DNA of 8,159 nt from Muribaculum sp. (GTDB lineage: Bacteria; Bacillota; Clostridia; Lachnospirales; Lachnospiraceae). The DNA lies in the NCBI GenBank assembly GCA_023663505.1, contig JAMPHH010000089.1, forward strand, positions 1-8,159, given 5' to 3'. The notes beneath the pieces were generated by a model. It had not been told where the DNA came from. It saw nothing but the letters and a program-made list of their open reading frames with translations, and made no database searches. The position numbers were made by a program, and so were the translations under genes. Positions 1-5,989 of the stretch are shown here, piece by piece (positions within the stretch are counted from its first letter, which is position 1; every line of letters begins with the position of its first letter).

Positions 1-242
1 TGATCGCGGTGGGCGTGCCCACGGTGGTGGACGCGGCGACAATCGTGGGAGACGCGCTGAAAAAGTGGCTTGACGAGGAGACGGACGAGAGGTTTGACAG
101 CCGTCTTGCCTTTGCGGAGCTCAACAATATGTATATGACGGGCAAGGATATCGACGCCGTGGTCAAGAGGGTGAGCTTCACGCTCTCCGAGGGCATCAAT
201 ATTGCCATGGAGAAAAATAATGTAGTCTGTGGCGGAGGATAA
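1..242 (+). CDS. gpr: GPR germination protease, C-terminal part (5' end outside window)
   Basis: The open frame enters from the left edge (first full codon at 3) and ends with TAA at 240-242. GPR is the aspartic-type endopeptidase that starts degradation of small acid-soluble spore proteins during germination; it is made in the forespore as a zymogen. Seen here: the stretch IAVGVPTVVDAATIV at the very start, which is the well conserved C-terminal block of the family, then MYMTGKDIDAVVKRVS and SEGINIAM, matching the usual GPR tail, where a T-x-K/D-I-D segment precedes a final helix. About 80 residues of an expected 300 or more are visible, so the catalytic part and pro-peptide cannot be judged. 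The GTG at 9 is an internal valine codon, not the start. spoIIP follows 45 bp downstream on the same strand, as in Bacillus, so the two are probably co-transcribed. Confidence 0.9.
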   Translation, partial: IAVGVPTVVDAATIVGDALKKWLDEETDERFDSRLAFAELNNMYMTGKDIDAVVKRVSFTLSEGINIAMEKNNVVCGGG

Positions 243-275
243 GCTCATATATTAAAGGGAGGCTTTAGGCGAGGG

Positions 276-291
276 GCATTTGGCGAAATGC
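276..291 (+). promoter_or_regulatory. Small hairpin covering the spoIIP start codon
   Basis: GCATTT (276-281) and AAATGC (286-291) are perfect complements around a GGCG loop, so the spoIIP ATG (288-290) lies in the 3' arm. Purine-rich stretches that could bind the ribosome are GAGGGG (271-276) and AAAGGGAGG (254-262). The pairing is directly visible. A role in limiting initiation is inference, and a 6-bp stem can occur by chance. Confidence 0.3.
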
Positions 292-1595
292 GGTATAGAG
301 TGATAAAGGTGGTTATTTTCTTCCTTTTGCTGTGGCTGGTGACAGGGTTCTATGGCGCAAAGGGGGAGCTGCCCTTGACTAAGGCAATCACCAACGAGCT
401 GGCGGAGGAATATAAAGGCGCGCTCTATGCGCAGTTTATGCCGGGGCTTGCGGACGGAGCGCGGGAGAGCTGTATCGCATGGGCTGTGGAGACGCAGGTG
501 GAGACCGTGCTGCCCTTGTATGGCATGGTGAGAAGAAATGTTGGATACAGCGTGGAGACCTCCATGCAAGTCCCGATAGAAGTGGGATACATGGAATCAA
601 ATTCCACGGAAGCAAATTCCATGGAAAATTCTTCCGCAGAAAACCCATACATGGGGAACCTTTCCATGGTGTGGGAGGACGACGGGCACTCCAAGGTGCT
701 TGCCTATGAGGAGCTTATGGCGGGGGACTTGCAGTACCTTCCTACCGAGCAGGAGCTGCAGGCTCTTATGCGGGAGGAGAATCAGGCGGCACAGTCCTAT
801 GTGACGGAGTTCGTGCCACATAGCAGACAGACACAGCTCCGATTGGAGGATTATGCGAATTATGAGGATTTGGTGAGTAAATTCTACACCATAGACACCA
901 ATACCATGGCGGGAAGTGACCAGTTGAACCTGCAGGCGCTGCTGTCCCGGGATATGACGCTTCAGACCCAAGGCGAGGGACCTCAAATATTGATTTATCA
1001 CACGCACTCACAGGAGAGGTTTGCGGACTCCGTGGCGGGGGACGAGAGCACCTCGATCGTGGGCGTGGGGGAGCATTTGGCGGAGATACTGCGGGAGCAG
1101 TATGGTTATCGGGTGCTGCATCACACGGGGCAATATGACGTGGACACAAGGGACGACGCTTACGGCAAAGCCCTCCCCGCGTTGGAGGAGCTGCTTGCGG
1201 CATATCCCTCGATACAGGTGGTGATCGACCTGCACAGGGACGCGATGGCGGAGGAGAATCGTCTGGTGATGGACTTGGACGGCAGACCGACGGCGCGGTT
1301 TATGTTTTTTAATGGTCTTTCACGCACCAAGAATTCGGGGAATATCTCCTATTTGGAAAATAAAAATATTTCGGACAATCTGGCGTTTTCTTTTCAAATG
1401 AAGTTAAAGTGCGAGGAATATTATCCCGGGCTGACACGCAAAATTTATTTAAAGGGATATCGCTATAATATGCACCTTCGTCCGAGGTCGCTTCTGGTGG
1501 AGCTGGGCGCGCAAAATAACACGGTGGAGGAGGTAATGAACGCCTGCGACCCTCTGGCGCATGTGCTCGACATGGTGCTGAGCGGAGAAGTGTGA
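288..1595 (+). CDS. spoIIP: Stage II sporulation protein P (SpoIIP), engulfment cell-wall hydrolase
   Basis: SpoIIP is a membrane-anchored amidase/endopeptidase which, with SpoIID and SpoIIM, thins septal peptidoglycan and drives mother-cell membranes around the forespore. The 435-residue product has one N-terminal membrane segment or uncleaved signal (about residues 5-22, VIKVVIFFLLLWLVTGF). A variable acidic linker follows, then the hydrolase domain from about residue 225. The domain shows ILIYHTHSQE (His238, His240, Glu243) and VVIDLHRDA (Asp314, His316), the family's metal-binding and catalytic motifs, and ends with a conserved RSLLVELG stretch. Length is slightly above the roughly 400 residues of Bacillus SpoIIP, owing to the linker, which holds a 15-bp repeat. 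The ATG at 288 is chosen because it directly precedes the membrane segment and follows a purine-rich site. It sits 45 bp after gpr, the classic gpr-spoIIP pair. Its stop codon lies inside the first arm of a downstream hairpin cluster. Confidence 0.95.
   Translation: MRYRVIKVVIFFLLLWLVTGFYGAKGELPLTKAITNELAEEYKGALYAQFMPGLADGARESCIAWAVETQVETVLPLYGMVRRNVGYSVETSMQVPIEVGYMESNSTEANSMENSSAENPYMGNLSMVWEDDGHSKVLAYEELMAGDLQYLPTEQELQALMREENQAAQSYVTEFVPHSRQTQLRLEDYANYEDLVSKFYTIDTNTMAGSDQLNLQALLSRDMTLQTQGEGPQILIYHTHSQERFADSVAGDESTSIVGVGEHLAEILREQYGYRVLHHTGQYDVDTRDDAYGKALPALEELLAAYPSIQVVIDLHRDAMAEENRLVMDLDGRPTARFMFFNGLSRTKNSGNISYLENKNISDNLAFSFQMKLKCEEYYPGLTRKIYLKGYRYNMHLRPRSLLVELGAQNNTVEEVMNACDPLAHVLDMVLSGEV
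597..641 (+). repeat. 15-bp in-frame tandem repeat in the SpoIIP linker
   Basis: Three imperfect 5-codon units encode SNSTE, ANSME and NSSAE (residues 104-118), followed by a more diverged NPYMG/NLSM. The codons are AT-rich (AAT, TCC, GAA) compared with the GAG/GCG-rich gene body. The middle unit contains the 10-bp palindrome TTCCATGGAA (617-626). The unit length keeps the frame, so copy-number change would lengthen the linker without destroying the enzyme. Confidence 0.6.
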
Positions 1596-1722
1596 GAAGA
1601 ATTTCTAATCGCTCACAGCATAGGCTGTTTCGCGAAGAAATTCTACGGTTCGCAAGGCGAACCTTTCTCACACTGAAGAATCCGCAAGCGGATTCTTCCT
1701 GCTGTGCACAGGTTTATGTGCA
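1590..1722. other. Nested hairpin cluster after spoIIP (possible structured RNA or palindromic repeat element)
   Basis: This spacer is built almost entirely of inverted repeats. An outer stem pairs GTGTGAGAA (1590-1598) with TTCTCACAC (1665-1673). Inside it, AGAATTTCT (1598-1606) pairs with AGAAATTCT (1636-1644), enclosing ACAGC/GCTGT (1615-1619/1624-1628), and GGTTCGC (1647-1653) pairs with GCGAACC (1657-1663). A separate perfect hairpin, GAAGAATCCGC/GCGGATTCTTC (1675-1685/1688-1698), has only AA between its arms. The palindrome CTGTGCACAG (1702-1711) follows, with TGCACA (1705-1710) able to pair with TGTGCA (1717-1722). The first arm overlaps the spoIIP stop codon. No hairpin is followed by a T-run, so a standard intrinsic terminator is not supported. 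Function unknown; folding energy was not computed. Confidence 0.6.
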
Positions 1723-1737
1723 GAAATGGGGAGTAGG

Positions 1738-1766
1738 TTGACGATTGGCGGAATTTTACTTATAAT
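1738..1766 (+). promoter_or_regulatory. SigA-type promoter for lepA-hemW
   Basis: The -35 box TTGACG (1738-1743) and a perfect -10 box TATAAT (1761-1766) are separated by exactly 17 bp. Transcription would start near 1773, giving a leader of about 28 nt with AGGA (1791-1794) six bases before the lepA ATG. The lepA-hemW unit can therefore be expressed vegetatively, independently of the sporulation genes upstream. Confidence 0.85.
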
Positions 1767-1800
1767 AGGTCTATATAGAGAAGAAAGACGAGGAACATAC

Positions 1801-3618
1801 ATGGCATCAGTTGACCAAAGCAAAATCCGCAATTTTTGTATTGTGGCACATATAGACCACGGGAAATCCACCTTGGCGGACAGGATTATCGAGAAGACGG
1901 GGCTTTTGACCAGCCGGGAAATGCAGGCGCAAGTATTGGACAATATGGACTTGGAGCGGGAGCGCGGCATCACGATCAAGGCGCAGTCCGTGCGCACCGT
2001 GTATCGCGCAAAGGATGGGGAGGAATATATTTTTAACCTGATAGACACCCCGGGGCATGTGGACTTTAACTATGAGGTAAGCCGTTCCCTCGCCGCCTGC
2101 GACGGGGCGATCCTCGTGGTGGACGCGGCGCAGGGGATCGAGGCACAGACCTTGGCGAATGTGTATCTGGCGTTGGATCATGATCTGGACGTGTTTCCGG
2201 TGATCAACAAGATCGATCTGCCGAGCGCGGAGCCCCAGAGGGTGATAGAGGAGATAGAGGACGTCATCGGCATCGAGGCGCAGGACGCGCCGTTGATCTC
2301 CGCAAAAAACGGCGTCAATATCGAGGAGGTACTGGAGCAGATCGTGACCAAGATCCCAGCGCCCAAGGGGAGTCCTGACAATCCGCTGCAGGCGTTGATT
2401 TTCGATTCGCTGTACGATTCCTATAAAGGGGTGATCATTTTCTGCCGCATCATGGAGGGAACGGTGCAAAAAGGCACCAATATTCGCATGATGGCTACCG
2501 GAGCGGTGGAGGAGGTTGTGGAGGTAGGATATTTTGGCGCAGGACAGTTTATTCCCTGTGAGGAACTGTCTGCAGGAATGGTGGGCTACATCACCGCCTC
2601 GATCAAGAATGTGAAGGACACTGCCGTGGGGGACACGGTGACGGACAATGACAGACCCTGTGACAAGCCGCTGCCCGGCTATAAGAAGGTGCAGTCCATG
2701 GTGTATTGCGGAATGTATCCCGCGGACGGGGCAAAGTATCCTGATTTGCGGGACGCGCTTGAGAAGCTTCAGTTGAATGACGCTTCCTTGAATTATGAGC
2801 CGGAGACCTCGATTGCCTTGGGCTTTGGGTTCCGATGTGGCTTTCTCGGGCTTTTGCATCTGGAGATCATTCAGGAGCGGTTGGAGAGGGAGTACAATCT
2901 TGACCTCGTGACCACGGCGCCCGGCGTTATCTATAAGGTTCATAAGACCAACGGAGAGGTGATAGAGCTGACAAATCCCTCCAATCTGCCAGACCCTTCG
3001 GTGATCGAATATATGGAGGAGCCGATCGTCAGCGCGGAGATCATGGTGACAAGTGAATTTATCGGCTCTATCATGGAGCTTTGCCAAGAGCGGCGGGGCA
3101 GGTATCTCGGCATGGAATATATCGAGGGCACGAGGGCGCTGCTCAAATATGACCTACCGTTAAATGAGATTATTTATGACTTTTTTGACGCACTGAAATC
3201 CCGTTCGAGGGGCTATGCCTCCTTTGACTATGACATCAAGGGCTATGAGGAGTCCAAGCTTGTGAAGCTGGATATACTTATCAACCGAGAGGAGGTGGAC
3301 GCCCTCTCATTTATCGTCCATGCGGATTCCGCCTATGAGAGAGGGCGGAAGATGTGTGAGAAGCTTAAGGACGAGATTCCGAGACATTTGTTTGAGATTC
3401 CCATTCAGGCTGCGGTGGGCGGCAAGGTCATCGCGAGAGAGACCGTGAAGGCAATGCGCAAGGACGTGTTGGCAAAGTGCTACGGCGGCGATATCACCCG
3501 CAAGAAAAAGCTTCTGGAGAAGCAGAAGGAGGGCAAAAAGCGCATGCGTCAAATCGGCAATGTGGAGATCCCGCAGAAGGCGTTTATGAGTGTGCTGAAA
3601 TTAGATGACAGAAAATAA
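1801..3618 (+). CDS. lepA: Elongation factor 4 (LepA), ribosome-binding translational GTPase
   Basis: LepA/EF-4 is a cytoplasmic GTPase of the EF-G type, implicated in ribosome back-translocation in vitro and in initiation or 30S assembly in vivo. The 605-residue product has the expected family length (about 600). G-domain motifs are all present: AHIDHGKST (16-24), the RGITIKAQ switch I region (55-62), DTPGH (82-86) and NKID (136-139). The C-terminal half contains the LepA-typical segments GFRCGFLGLLH and YGGDITRKKKLLEKQKEGKKRM. The start is the ATG at 1801, because AGGA sits at 1791-1794 and the protein begins at the conserved KIRNFCIVAHIDHGK block. An in-frame ATG at 1726 lies upstream of the promoter -35 box and is not used. 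The stop overlaps the start of hemW by 14 bp, suggesting translational coupling. No missing residues were noticed. Confidence 0.97.
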   Translation: MASVDQSKIRNFCIVAHIDHGKSTLADRIIEKTGLLTSREMQAQVLDNMDLERERGITIKAQSVRTVYRAKDGEEYIFNLIDTPGHVDFNYEVSRSLAACDGAILVVDAAQGIEAQTLANVYLALDHDLDVFPVINKIDLPSAEPQRVIEEIEDVIGIEAQDAPLISAKNGVNIEEVLEQIVTKIPAPKGSPDNPLQALIFDSLYDSYKGVIIFCRIMEGTVQKGTNIRMMATGAVEEVVEVGYFGAGQFIPCEELSAGMVGYITASIKNVKDTAVGDTVTDNDRPCDKPLPGYKKVQSMVYCGMYPADGAKYPDLRDALEKLQLNDASLNYEPETSIALGFGFRCGFLGLLHLEIIQERLEREYNLDLVTTAPGVIYKVHKTNGEVIELTNPSNLPDPSVIEYMEEPIVSAEIMVTSEFIGSIMELCQERRGRYLGMEYIEGTRALLKYDLPLNEIIYDFFDALKSRSRGYASFDYDIKGYEESKLVKLDILINREEVDALSFIVHADSAYERGRKMCEKLKDEIPRHLFEIPIQAAVGGKVIARETVKAMRKDVLAKCYGGDITRKKKLLEKQKEGKKRMRQIGNVEIPQKAFMSVLKLDDRK

Positions 3619-4798
3619 ATTAGGGGATAAATCAGGAGATAAATTAGGGAATCAAGCAGAAGCTAAAGCCTTAGGAGATCTGGAGCTGTATGTCCATATC
3701 CCTTTCTGTGTCAGGAAGTGTAAATATTGTGATTTTCTGTCTGCACCTGCGTCAAAGCAGGTGCAGAACGCATATATGGAGGCGCTTTTGTCCGAGCTTC
3801 GGGGGAGGGCGGTGTCTGACCGCAGGGTGGTCAGTGTCTTTGTCGGGGGCGGGACGCCCTCTGTTGTGGACGCGGAGCGAATCTGTGACGTGATGGAGAC
3901 GATAAAGAGCCATTACATATTGAAGGAGGACGCGGAGATCAGCATGGAGGTCAACCCGGGGACGGTGACGACAAATAGTCTGGAGCGGTATCGGGCGGCA
4001 GGCGTCAACCGCTTGAGCATCGGCTGCCAGTCCTGTCATGACGCGGAGCTTTCGCATATCGGCAGAATCCATGATCATCAGACGTTCTTGGATACATACG
4101 ACAGGGCGAGAGCGGCGGGCTTTGACAATATTAATGTGGATTTGATGAGCGGGCTTCCGGGGCAGAGCTTGGAGAGCTGGGAGGAGACGCTGCGGATTAT
4201 TGTATCCCTGAATCCGCCGCCGGAGCATATTTCCGCTTACAGCCTGATTGTGGAGGAGGGGACTCCGTTTTACGAGATGTGGCAGCGGGGGGAGCTTGTG
4301 CTGCCAAACGAGGACATGGAGCGGGAAATGTATTGGAGGACGGCGGATATTTTGAAAGGCTGCGGCTATGAGCATTACGAGATATCGAATTATGCGCGGA
4401 AGGGTTACCAATGCAGGCATAATGTCGGATATTGGACAAGGCGCGATTATCTGGGTTTTGGCGTCGGGGCGGCTTCGCTGTATGACAATGTGCGGTATAG
4501 CAACACCGATGATTTGACGGCTTATATCGGGAAGCCCTTGAAGGGATGTACACAGGTGCAAGAGCTTTCTCGCGAGGAACAGATGGAGGAGGAAATGTTT
4601 CTGGGGCTTCGTTTATCCCATGGTGTGAGCGGGGAGAGGTTTCGGGAGCTTTTTGACGTGTCCGTGAGGGAGGTATACGGAGAACAGATAAGGGAGAGCG
4701 TGAAGGAGGGGCTTTTGGAGGATAACGGAGAGAGGCTTGTGCTGACGGGGAAGGGTGTGGATTTGGCGAATTATGTGATGGCGAAGTTTTTGTTTTGA
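3605..4798 (+). CDS. hemW: HemW heme chaperone, radical SAM family (formerly HemN-like)
   Basis: HemW binds heme and a [4Fe-4S] cluster and is thought to hand heme to membrane respiratory enzymes; it was often misannotated as oxygen-independent coproporphyrinogen oxidase. The 397-residue product shows LYVHIPFCVRKCKYCDF with the cluster cysteines Cys35, Cys39 and Cys42 (CX3CX2C), GGGTPS (81-86), EVNPGT (115-120), RLSIGCQS, DLMSGLPGQ and HISAYSLIVEEGTP, then GFGVGAAS and the C-terminal HemW region. It overlaps lepA by 14 bp with no clear ribosome binding site, so it is probably translated by coupling. The first 24 or so residues are a low-complexity, AT-rich extension ahead of the usual start of the fold, built from a 12-bp repeat. 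In Bacillus, hrcA follows this gene; here sigK does. No downstream start with a good binding site was seen, so the ATG at 3605 is kept. Confidence 0.93.
   Translation: MTENKLGDKSGDKLGNQAEAKALGDLELYVHIPFCVRKCKYCDFLSAPASKQVQNAYMEALLSELRGRAVSDRRVVSVFVGGGTPSVVDAERICDVMETIKSHYILKEDAEISMEVNPGTVTTNSLERYRAAGVNRLSIGCQSCHDAELSHIGRIHDHQTFLDTYDRARAAGFDNINVDLMSGLPGQSLESWEETLRIIVSLNPPPEHISAYSLIVEEGTPFYEMWQRGELVLPNEDMEREMYWRTADILKGCGYEHYEISNYARKGYQCRHNVGYWTRRDYLGFGVGAASLYDNVRYSNTDDLTAYIGKPLKGCTQVQELSREEQMEEEMFLGLRLSHGVSGERFRELFDVSVREVYGEQIRESVKEGLLEDNGERLVLTGKGVDLANYVMAKFLF
3617..3652 (+). repeat. 12-bp in-frame tandem repeat at the HemW N-terminus
   Basis: Three consecutive 4-codon units encode KLGD, KSGD and KLGN. 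The units differ from each other at two or three bases. They begin inside the lepA stop codon (TAA at 3616-3618). The codons (TTA, AAA, GGA) are AT-rich relative to the rest of hemW, suggesting a local slippage-type expansion at the gene junction. Confidence 0.6.
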
Positions 4799-4883
4799 CT
4801 TGGCGCAAACGGAAACGACTCATGGCGTTTTCTATAGCTTGGGGAGGATTATTTGGACCGGGATTTAATTTTGTGTGCCATGC

Positions 4884-4911
4884 ACTGTGGGAAGCGTTTT
4901 CACATAAACTA
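4884..4911 (+). promoter_or_regulatory. Candidate SigK/SigE-type promoter of sigK
   Basis: CATAAACTA at 4903-4911 fits the SigK -10 consensus CATANNNTA and matches 7 of 8 positions of the SigE -10 (CATACAMT). An AC dinucleotide at 4884-4885 lies 17 bp upstream, as the short SigK -35 element would. A start near 4918 would give a 25-nt leader containing the ribosome binding site. SigE-then-SigK control of sigK is known from Bacillus. The -35 is weak, so this rests mainly on the -10 box. The rest of the 144-bp hemW-sigK gap shows no clear gene or terminator. Confidence 0.45.
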
Positions 4912-4928
4912 TATATGAAGGAATACCC

Positions 4929-4935
4929 AAGGAGG
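4929..4935 (+). promoter_or_regulatory. Ribosome binding site fixing the TTG start of sigK
   Basis: AAGGAGG ends seven bases before the TTG at 4943. It decides the start: no ATG, GTG or TTG occurs in this frame between the in-frame stop at 4916-4918 and 4943. Confidence 0.85.
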
Positions 4936-4942
4936 CACACCC

Positions 4943-5584
4943 TTGCAAACCTTTCAAAAACCTCTGACATCGAGTGAGGAAGCCTATTATTTGCGGCTGC
5001 TGAAGGAGGGCGGCGCGGAGGAGGCAAGACAGGCAAAGAGTATTTTGGTGGAACGGAATTTGAGACTGGTGGCTCACGTCGCCAAGAAATATCAAAATGT
5101 GGACGAAAACATGGAGGATTTGATCTCCATAGGCTGTATCGGACTGATCAAGGCGGTGGACACCTTTGACGCGGGCAAGGGAAGGCTTGCGACCTATGCC
5201 TGTCGCTGTATAGACAATGAGCTGTTGATGCTGCTTCGCACCAAGAAAAAGACTTCCAAGGAGGTCTCTCTTTTTGAGCCGATCGGACAGGACAAAGAGG
5301 GAAACGAGATCTGTCTGGTGGACGTGATAGAGCAGCAGCAGATGGACGCGGTGGAGAGCATGGAGCTCCAAAATAATATCCGAAAGCTTTTTTTATATCT
5401 GGACGAATGTCTCTCGGACAGGGAGCGGCAGATTATCCTGCTGCGCTACGGGCTGTTTGGGCACAAGGCGATGACGCAGAATGAAATCGGCGCCATGCTC
5501 GGCATCTCGCGCAGCTATGTGTCCCGAATCGAAAAGAAAGCGTTGCAGAAGCTGAAATGCCGTTTTGATGACCCTGTGCGGTAA
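4943..5584 (+). CDS. sigK: Sporulation sigma factor SigK, without pro-sequence
   Basis: SigK directs RNA polymerase to late mother-cell genes (coat, cortex, lysis). The 213-residue product shows FQKPLTSSEE at its start, RNLRLVAHVAKKY (38-50), DLISIGCIGLIKA and LATYACRCIDNELL (region 2), then EVSLFEPIGQDKEGNEI, a block typical of SigK/SigE. Region 4 has a helix-turn-helix around QNEIGAMLGISRSYVSRIEKK (179-199). In Bacillus the protein is made with about 20 extra hydrophobic N-terminal residues removed by SpoIVFB; mature SigK starts close to the point where this one begins. Here an in-frame TGA at 4916-4918 and the strong AAGGAGG before TTG 4943 show that no pro-sequence is encoded, as reported for Clostridioides difficile. 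No skin-type insertion interrupts the gene. Between AGKG and LATYA there seems to be one residue fewer than in Bacillus SigK (recalled, not aligned). Assignment as SigK rather than SigE rests on the N-terminus and the region 3 block. Confidence 0.88.
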   Translation: MQTFQKPLTSSEEAYYLRLLKEGGAEEARQAKSILVERNLRLVAHVAKKYQNVDENMEDLISIGCIGLIKAVDTFDAGKGRLATYACRCIDNELLMLLRTKKKTSKEVSLFEPIGQDKEGNEICLVDVIEQQQMDAVESMELQNNIRKLFLYLDECLSDRERQIILLRYGLFGHKAMTQNEIGAMLGISRSYVSRIEKKALQKLKCRFDDPVR

Positions 5585-5625
5585 GAAAAGCGGGGCAAGC
5601 CGATACAGTTTCCTGTGCGATGATG

Positions 5626-5658
5626 ATGCAAAAAAGATGCAAAAAGTATGCAAAATTT
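5626..5658. repeat. Three ATGCAAAA blocks in exact 11-bp phase
   Basis: ATGCAAAA starts at 5626, 5637 and 5648, so each A-tract is one helical turn from the next. They sit 42 bp after the sigK stop and just before the 72-bp array. Phased A-tracts are known to bend DNA; protein binding or a regulatory role here is inference. Confidence 0.55.
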
Positions 5659-5688
5659 ATGTACCCGCATAGTAAAATAAAGCTGTGT

Positions 5689-5964
5689 TCATGGTAAAAA
5701 ATGACCATATTCAAGGCAGGGAACGGTCGAATGACCATAGATGCCATGATTGTGGAGTAATCATGGTGCGATATGACTATATTCAAGGCAGAGAACGGTC
5801 GAATGACCATAGATGCCATGATTGTGGAGCAATCATGGTACGATATGACTATATTTACAACAGGGAACGGCTGAATGGTCATCAGTGCCATGACTGAATT
5901 GCAATCACGATACAATATGACTATATTCACGACGGAAAATGGCTGAATAGTCATCTAGTCATGC
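5689..5964. repeat. 72-bp tandem repeat array, about 3.8 copies
   Basis: Units start at 5689, 5761, 5833 and 5905, each beginning TCATGG or TCACGA. Units 1 and 2 differ at about seven positions, unit 3 is more diverged, and unit 4 degenerates after about 5955 near the ribosome binding site of the lipoprotein gene. At the 1/2 junction CCATGATT (5744-5751) pairs with AATCATGG (5759-5766); the same stem recurs at 5816-5823/5831-5838. Because 72 is a multiple of three, reading frames stay open on both strands, giving 24-residue repeats. No start there has a good ribosome binding site, so these are judged non-coding. With the phased A-tracts, this accounts for most of the 405-bp gap between sigK and the lipoprotein gene. 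No convincing promoter or terminator was found in that gap. Confidence 0.9.
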
Positions 5965-5989
5965 CATATACGATAAGGAGGCAGACGGT

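Noticed and set aside
252..1235. Several minus-strand frames opposite spoIIP
   Set aside because: Antisense shadows of a well-supported gene, with compositions unlike real proteins and no start signals.
1675..1698. Perfect 11-bp hairpin as an intrinsic terminator of spoIIP
   Set aside because: No T-run follows on either strand; kept as part of the hairpin cluster only.
1726..1800. Upstream in-frame ATG that would lengthen LepA by 25 residues
   Set aside because: The extension contains the whole -35/-10 promoter, has no family similarity, and the ATG at 1801 has its own ribosome binding site.
4813..4831. AAACG/CGTTT with following T residues as a hemW terminator
   Set aside because: Only five base pairs with an eight-base loop and a short T-run; too weak to support.
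4795..4977. Short frame after hemW with a hydrophobic start, possibly a pro-SigK segment shifted by one frame
   Set aside because: It lacks the usual pro-sequence pattern, would need a frameshift, and sigK has a strong ribosome binding site in the correct frame.
5685..5897. Plus-strand frame through the 72-bp array with repeated CHDCG motifs
   Set aside because: There is no ribosome binding site, and the repeat length (a multiple of three) explains why the frame stays open and why the motif recurs.
5433..5954. Minus-strand frame with 24-residue hydrophobic repeats
   Set aside because: Half of it is antisense to sigK, no start signal was seen, and the repeats are the DNA array read in a stop-free frame.
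5689..5964. 72-bp array as a CRISPR
   Set aside because: The units are contiguous with no alternating unique spacers, and no cas gene is present.
5950..5972. SigE-like boxes (GTCATCTA and CATATACG) before the lipoprotein gene
   Set aside because: The transcription start would fall inside the ribosome binding site (5975-5981), leaving no usable leader.
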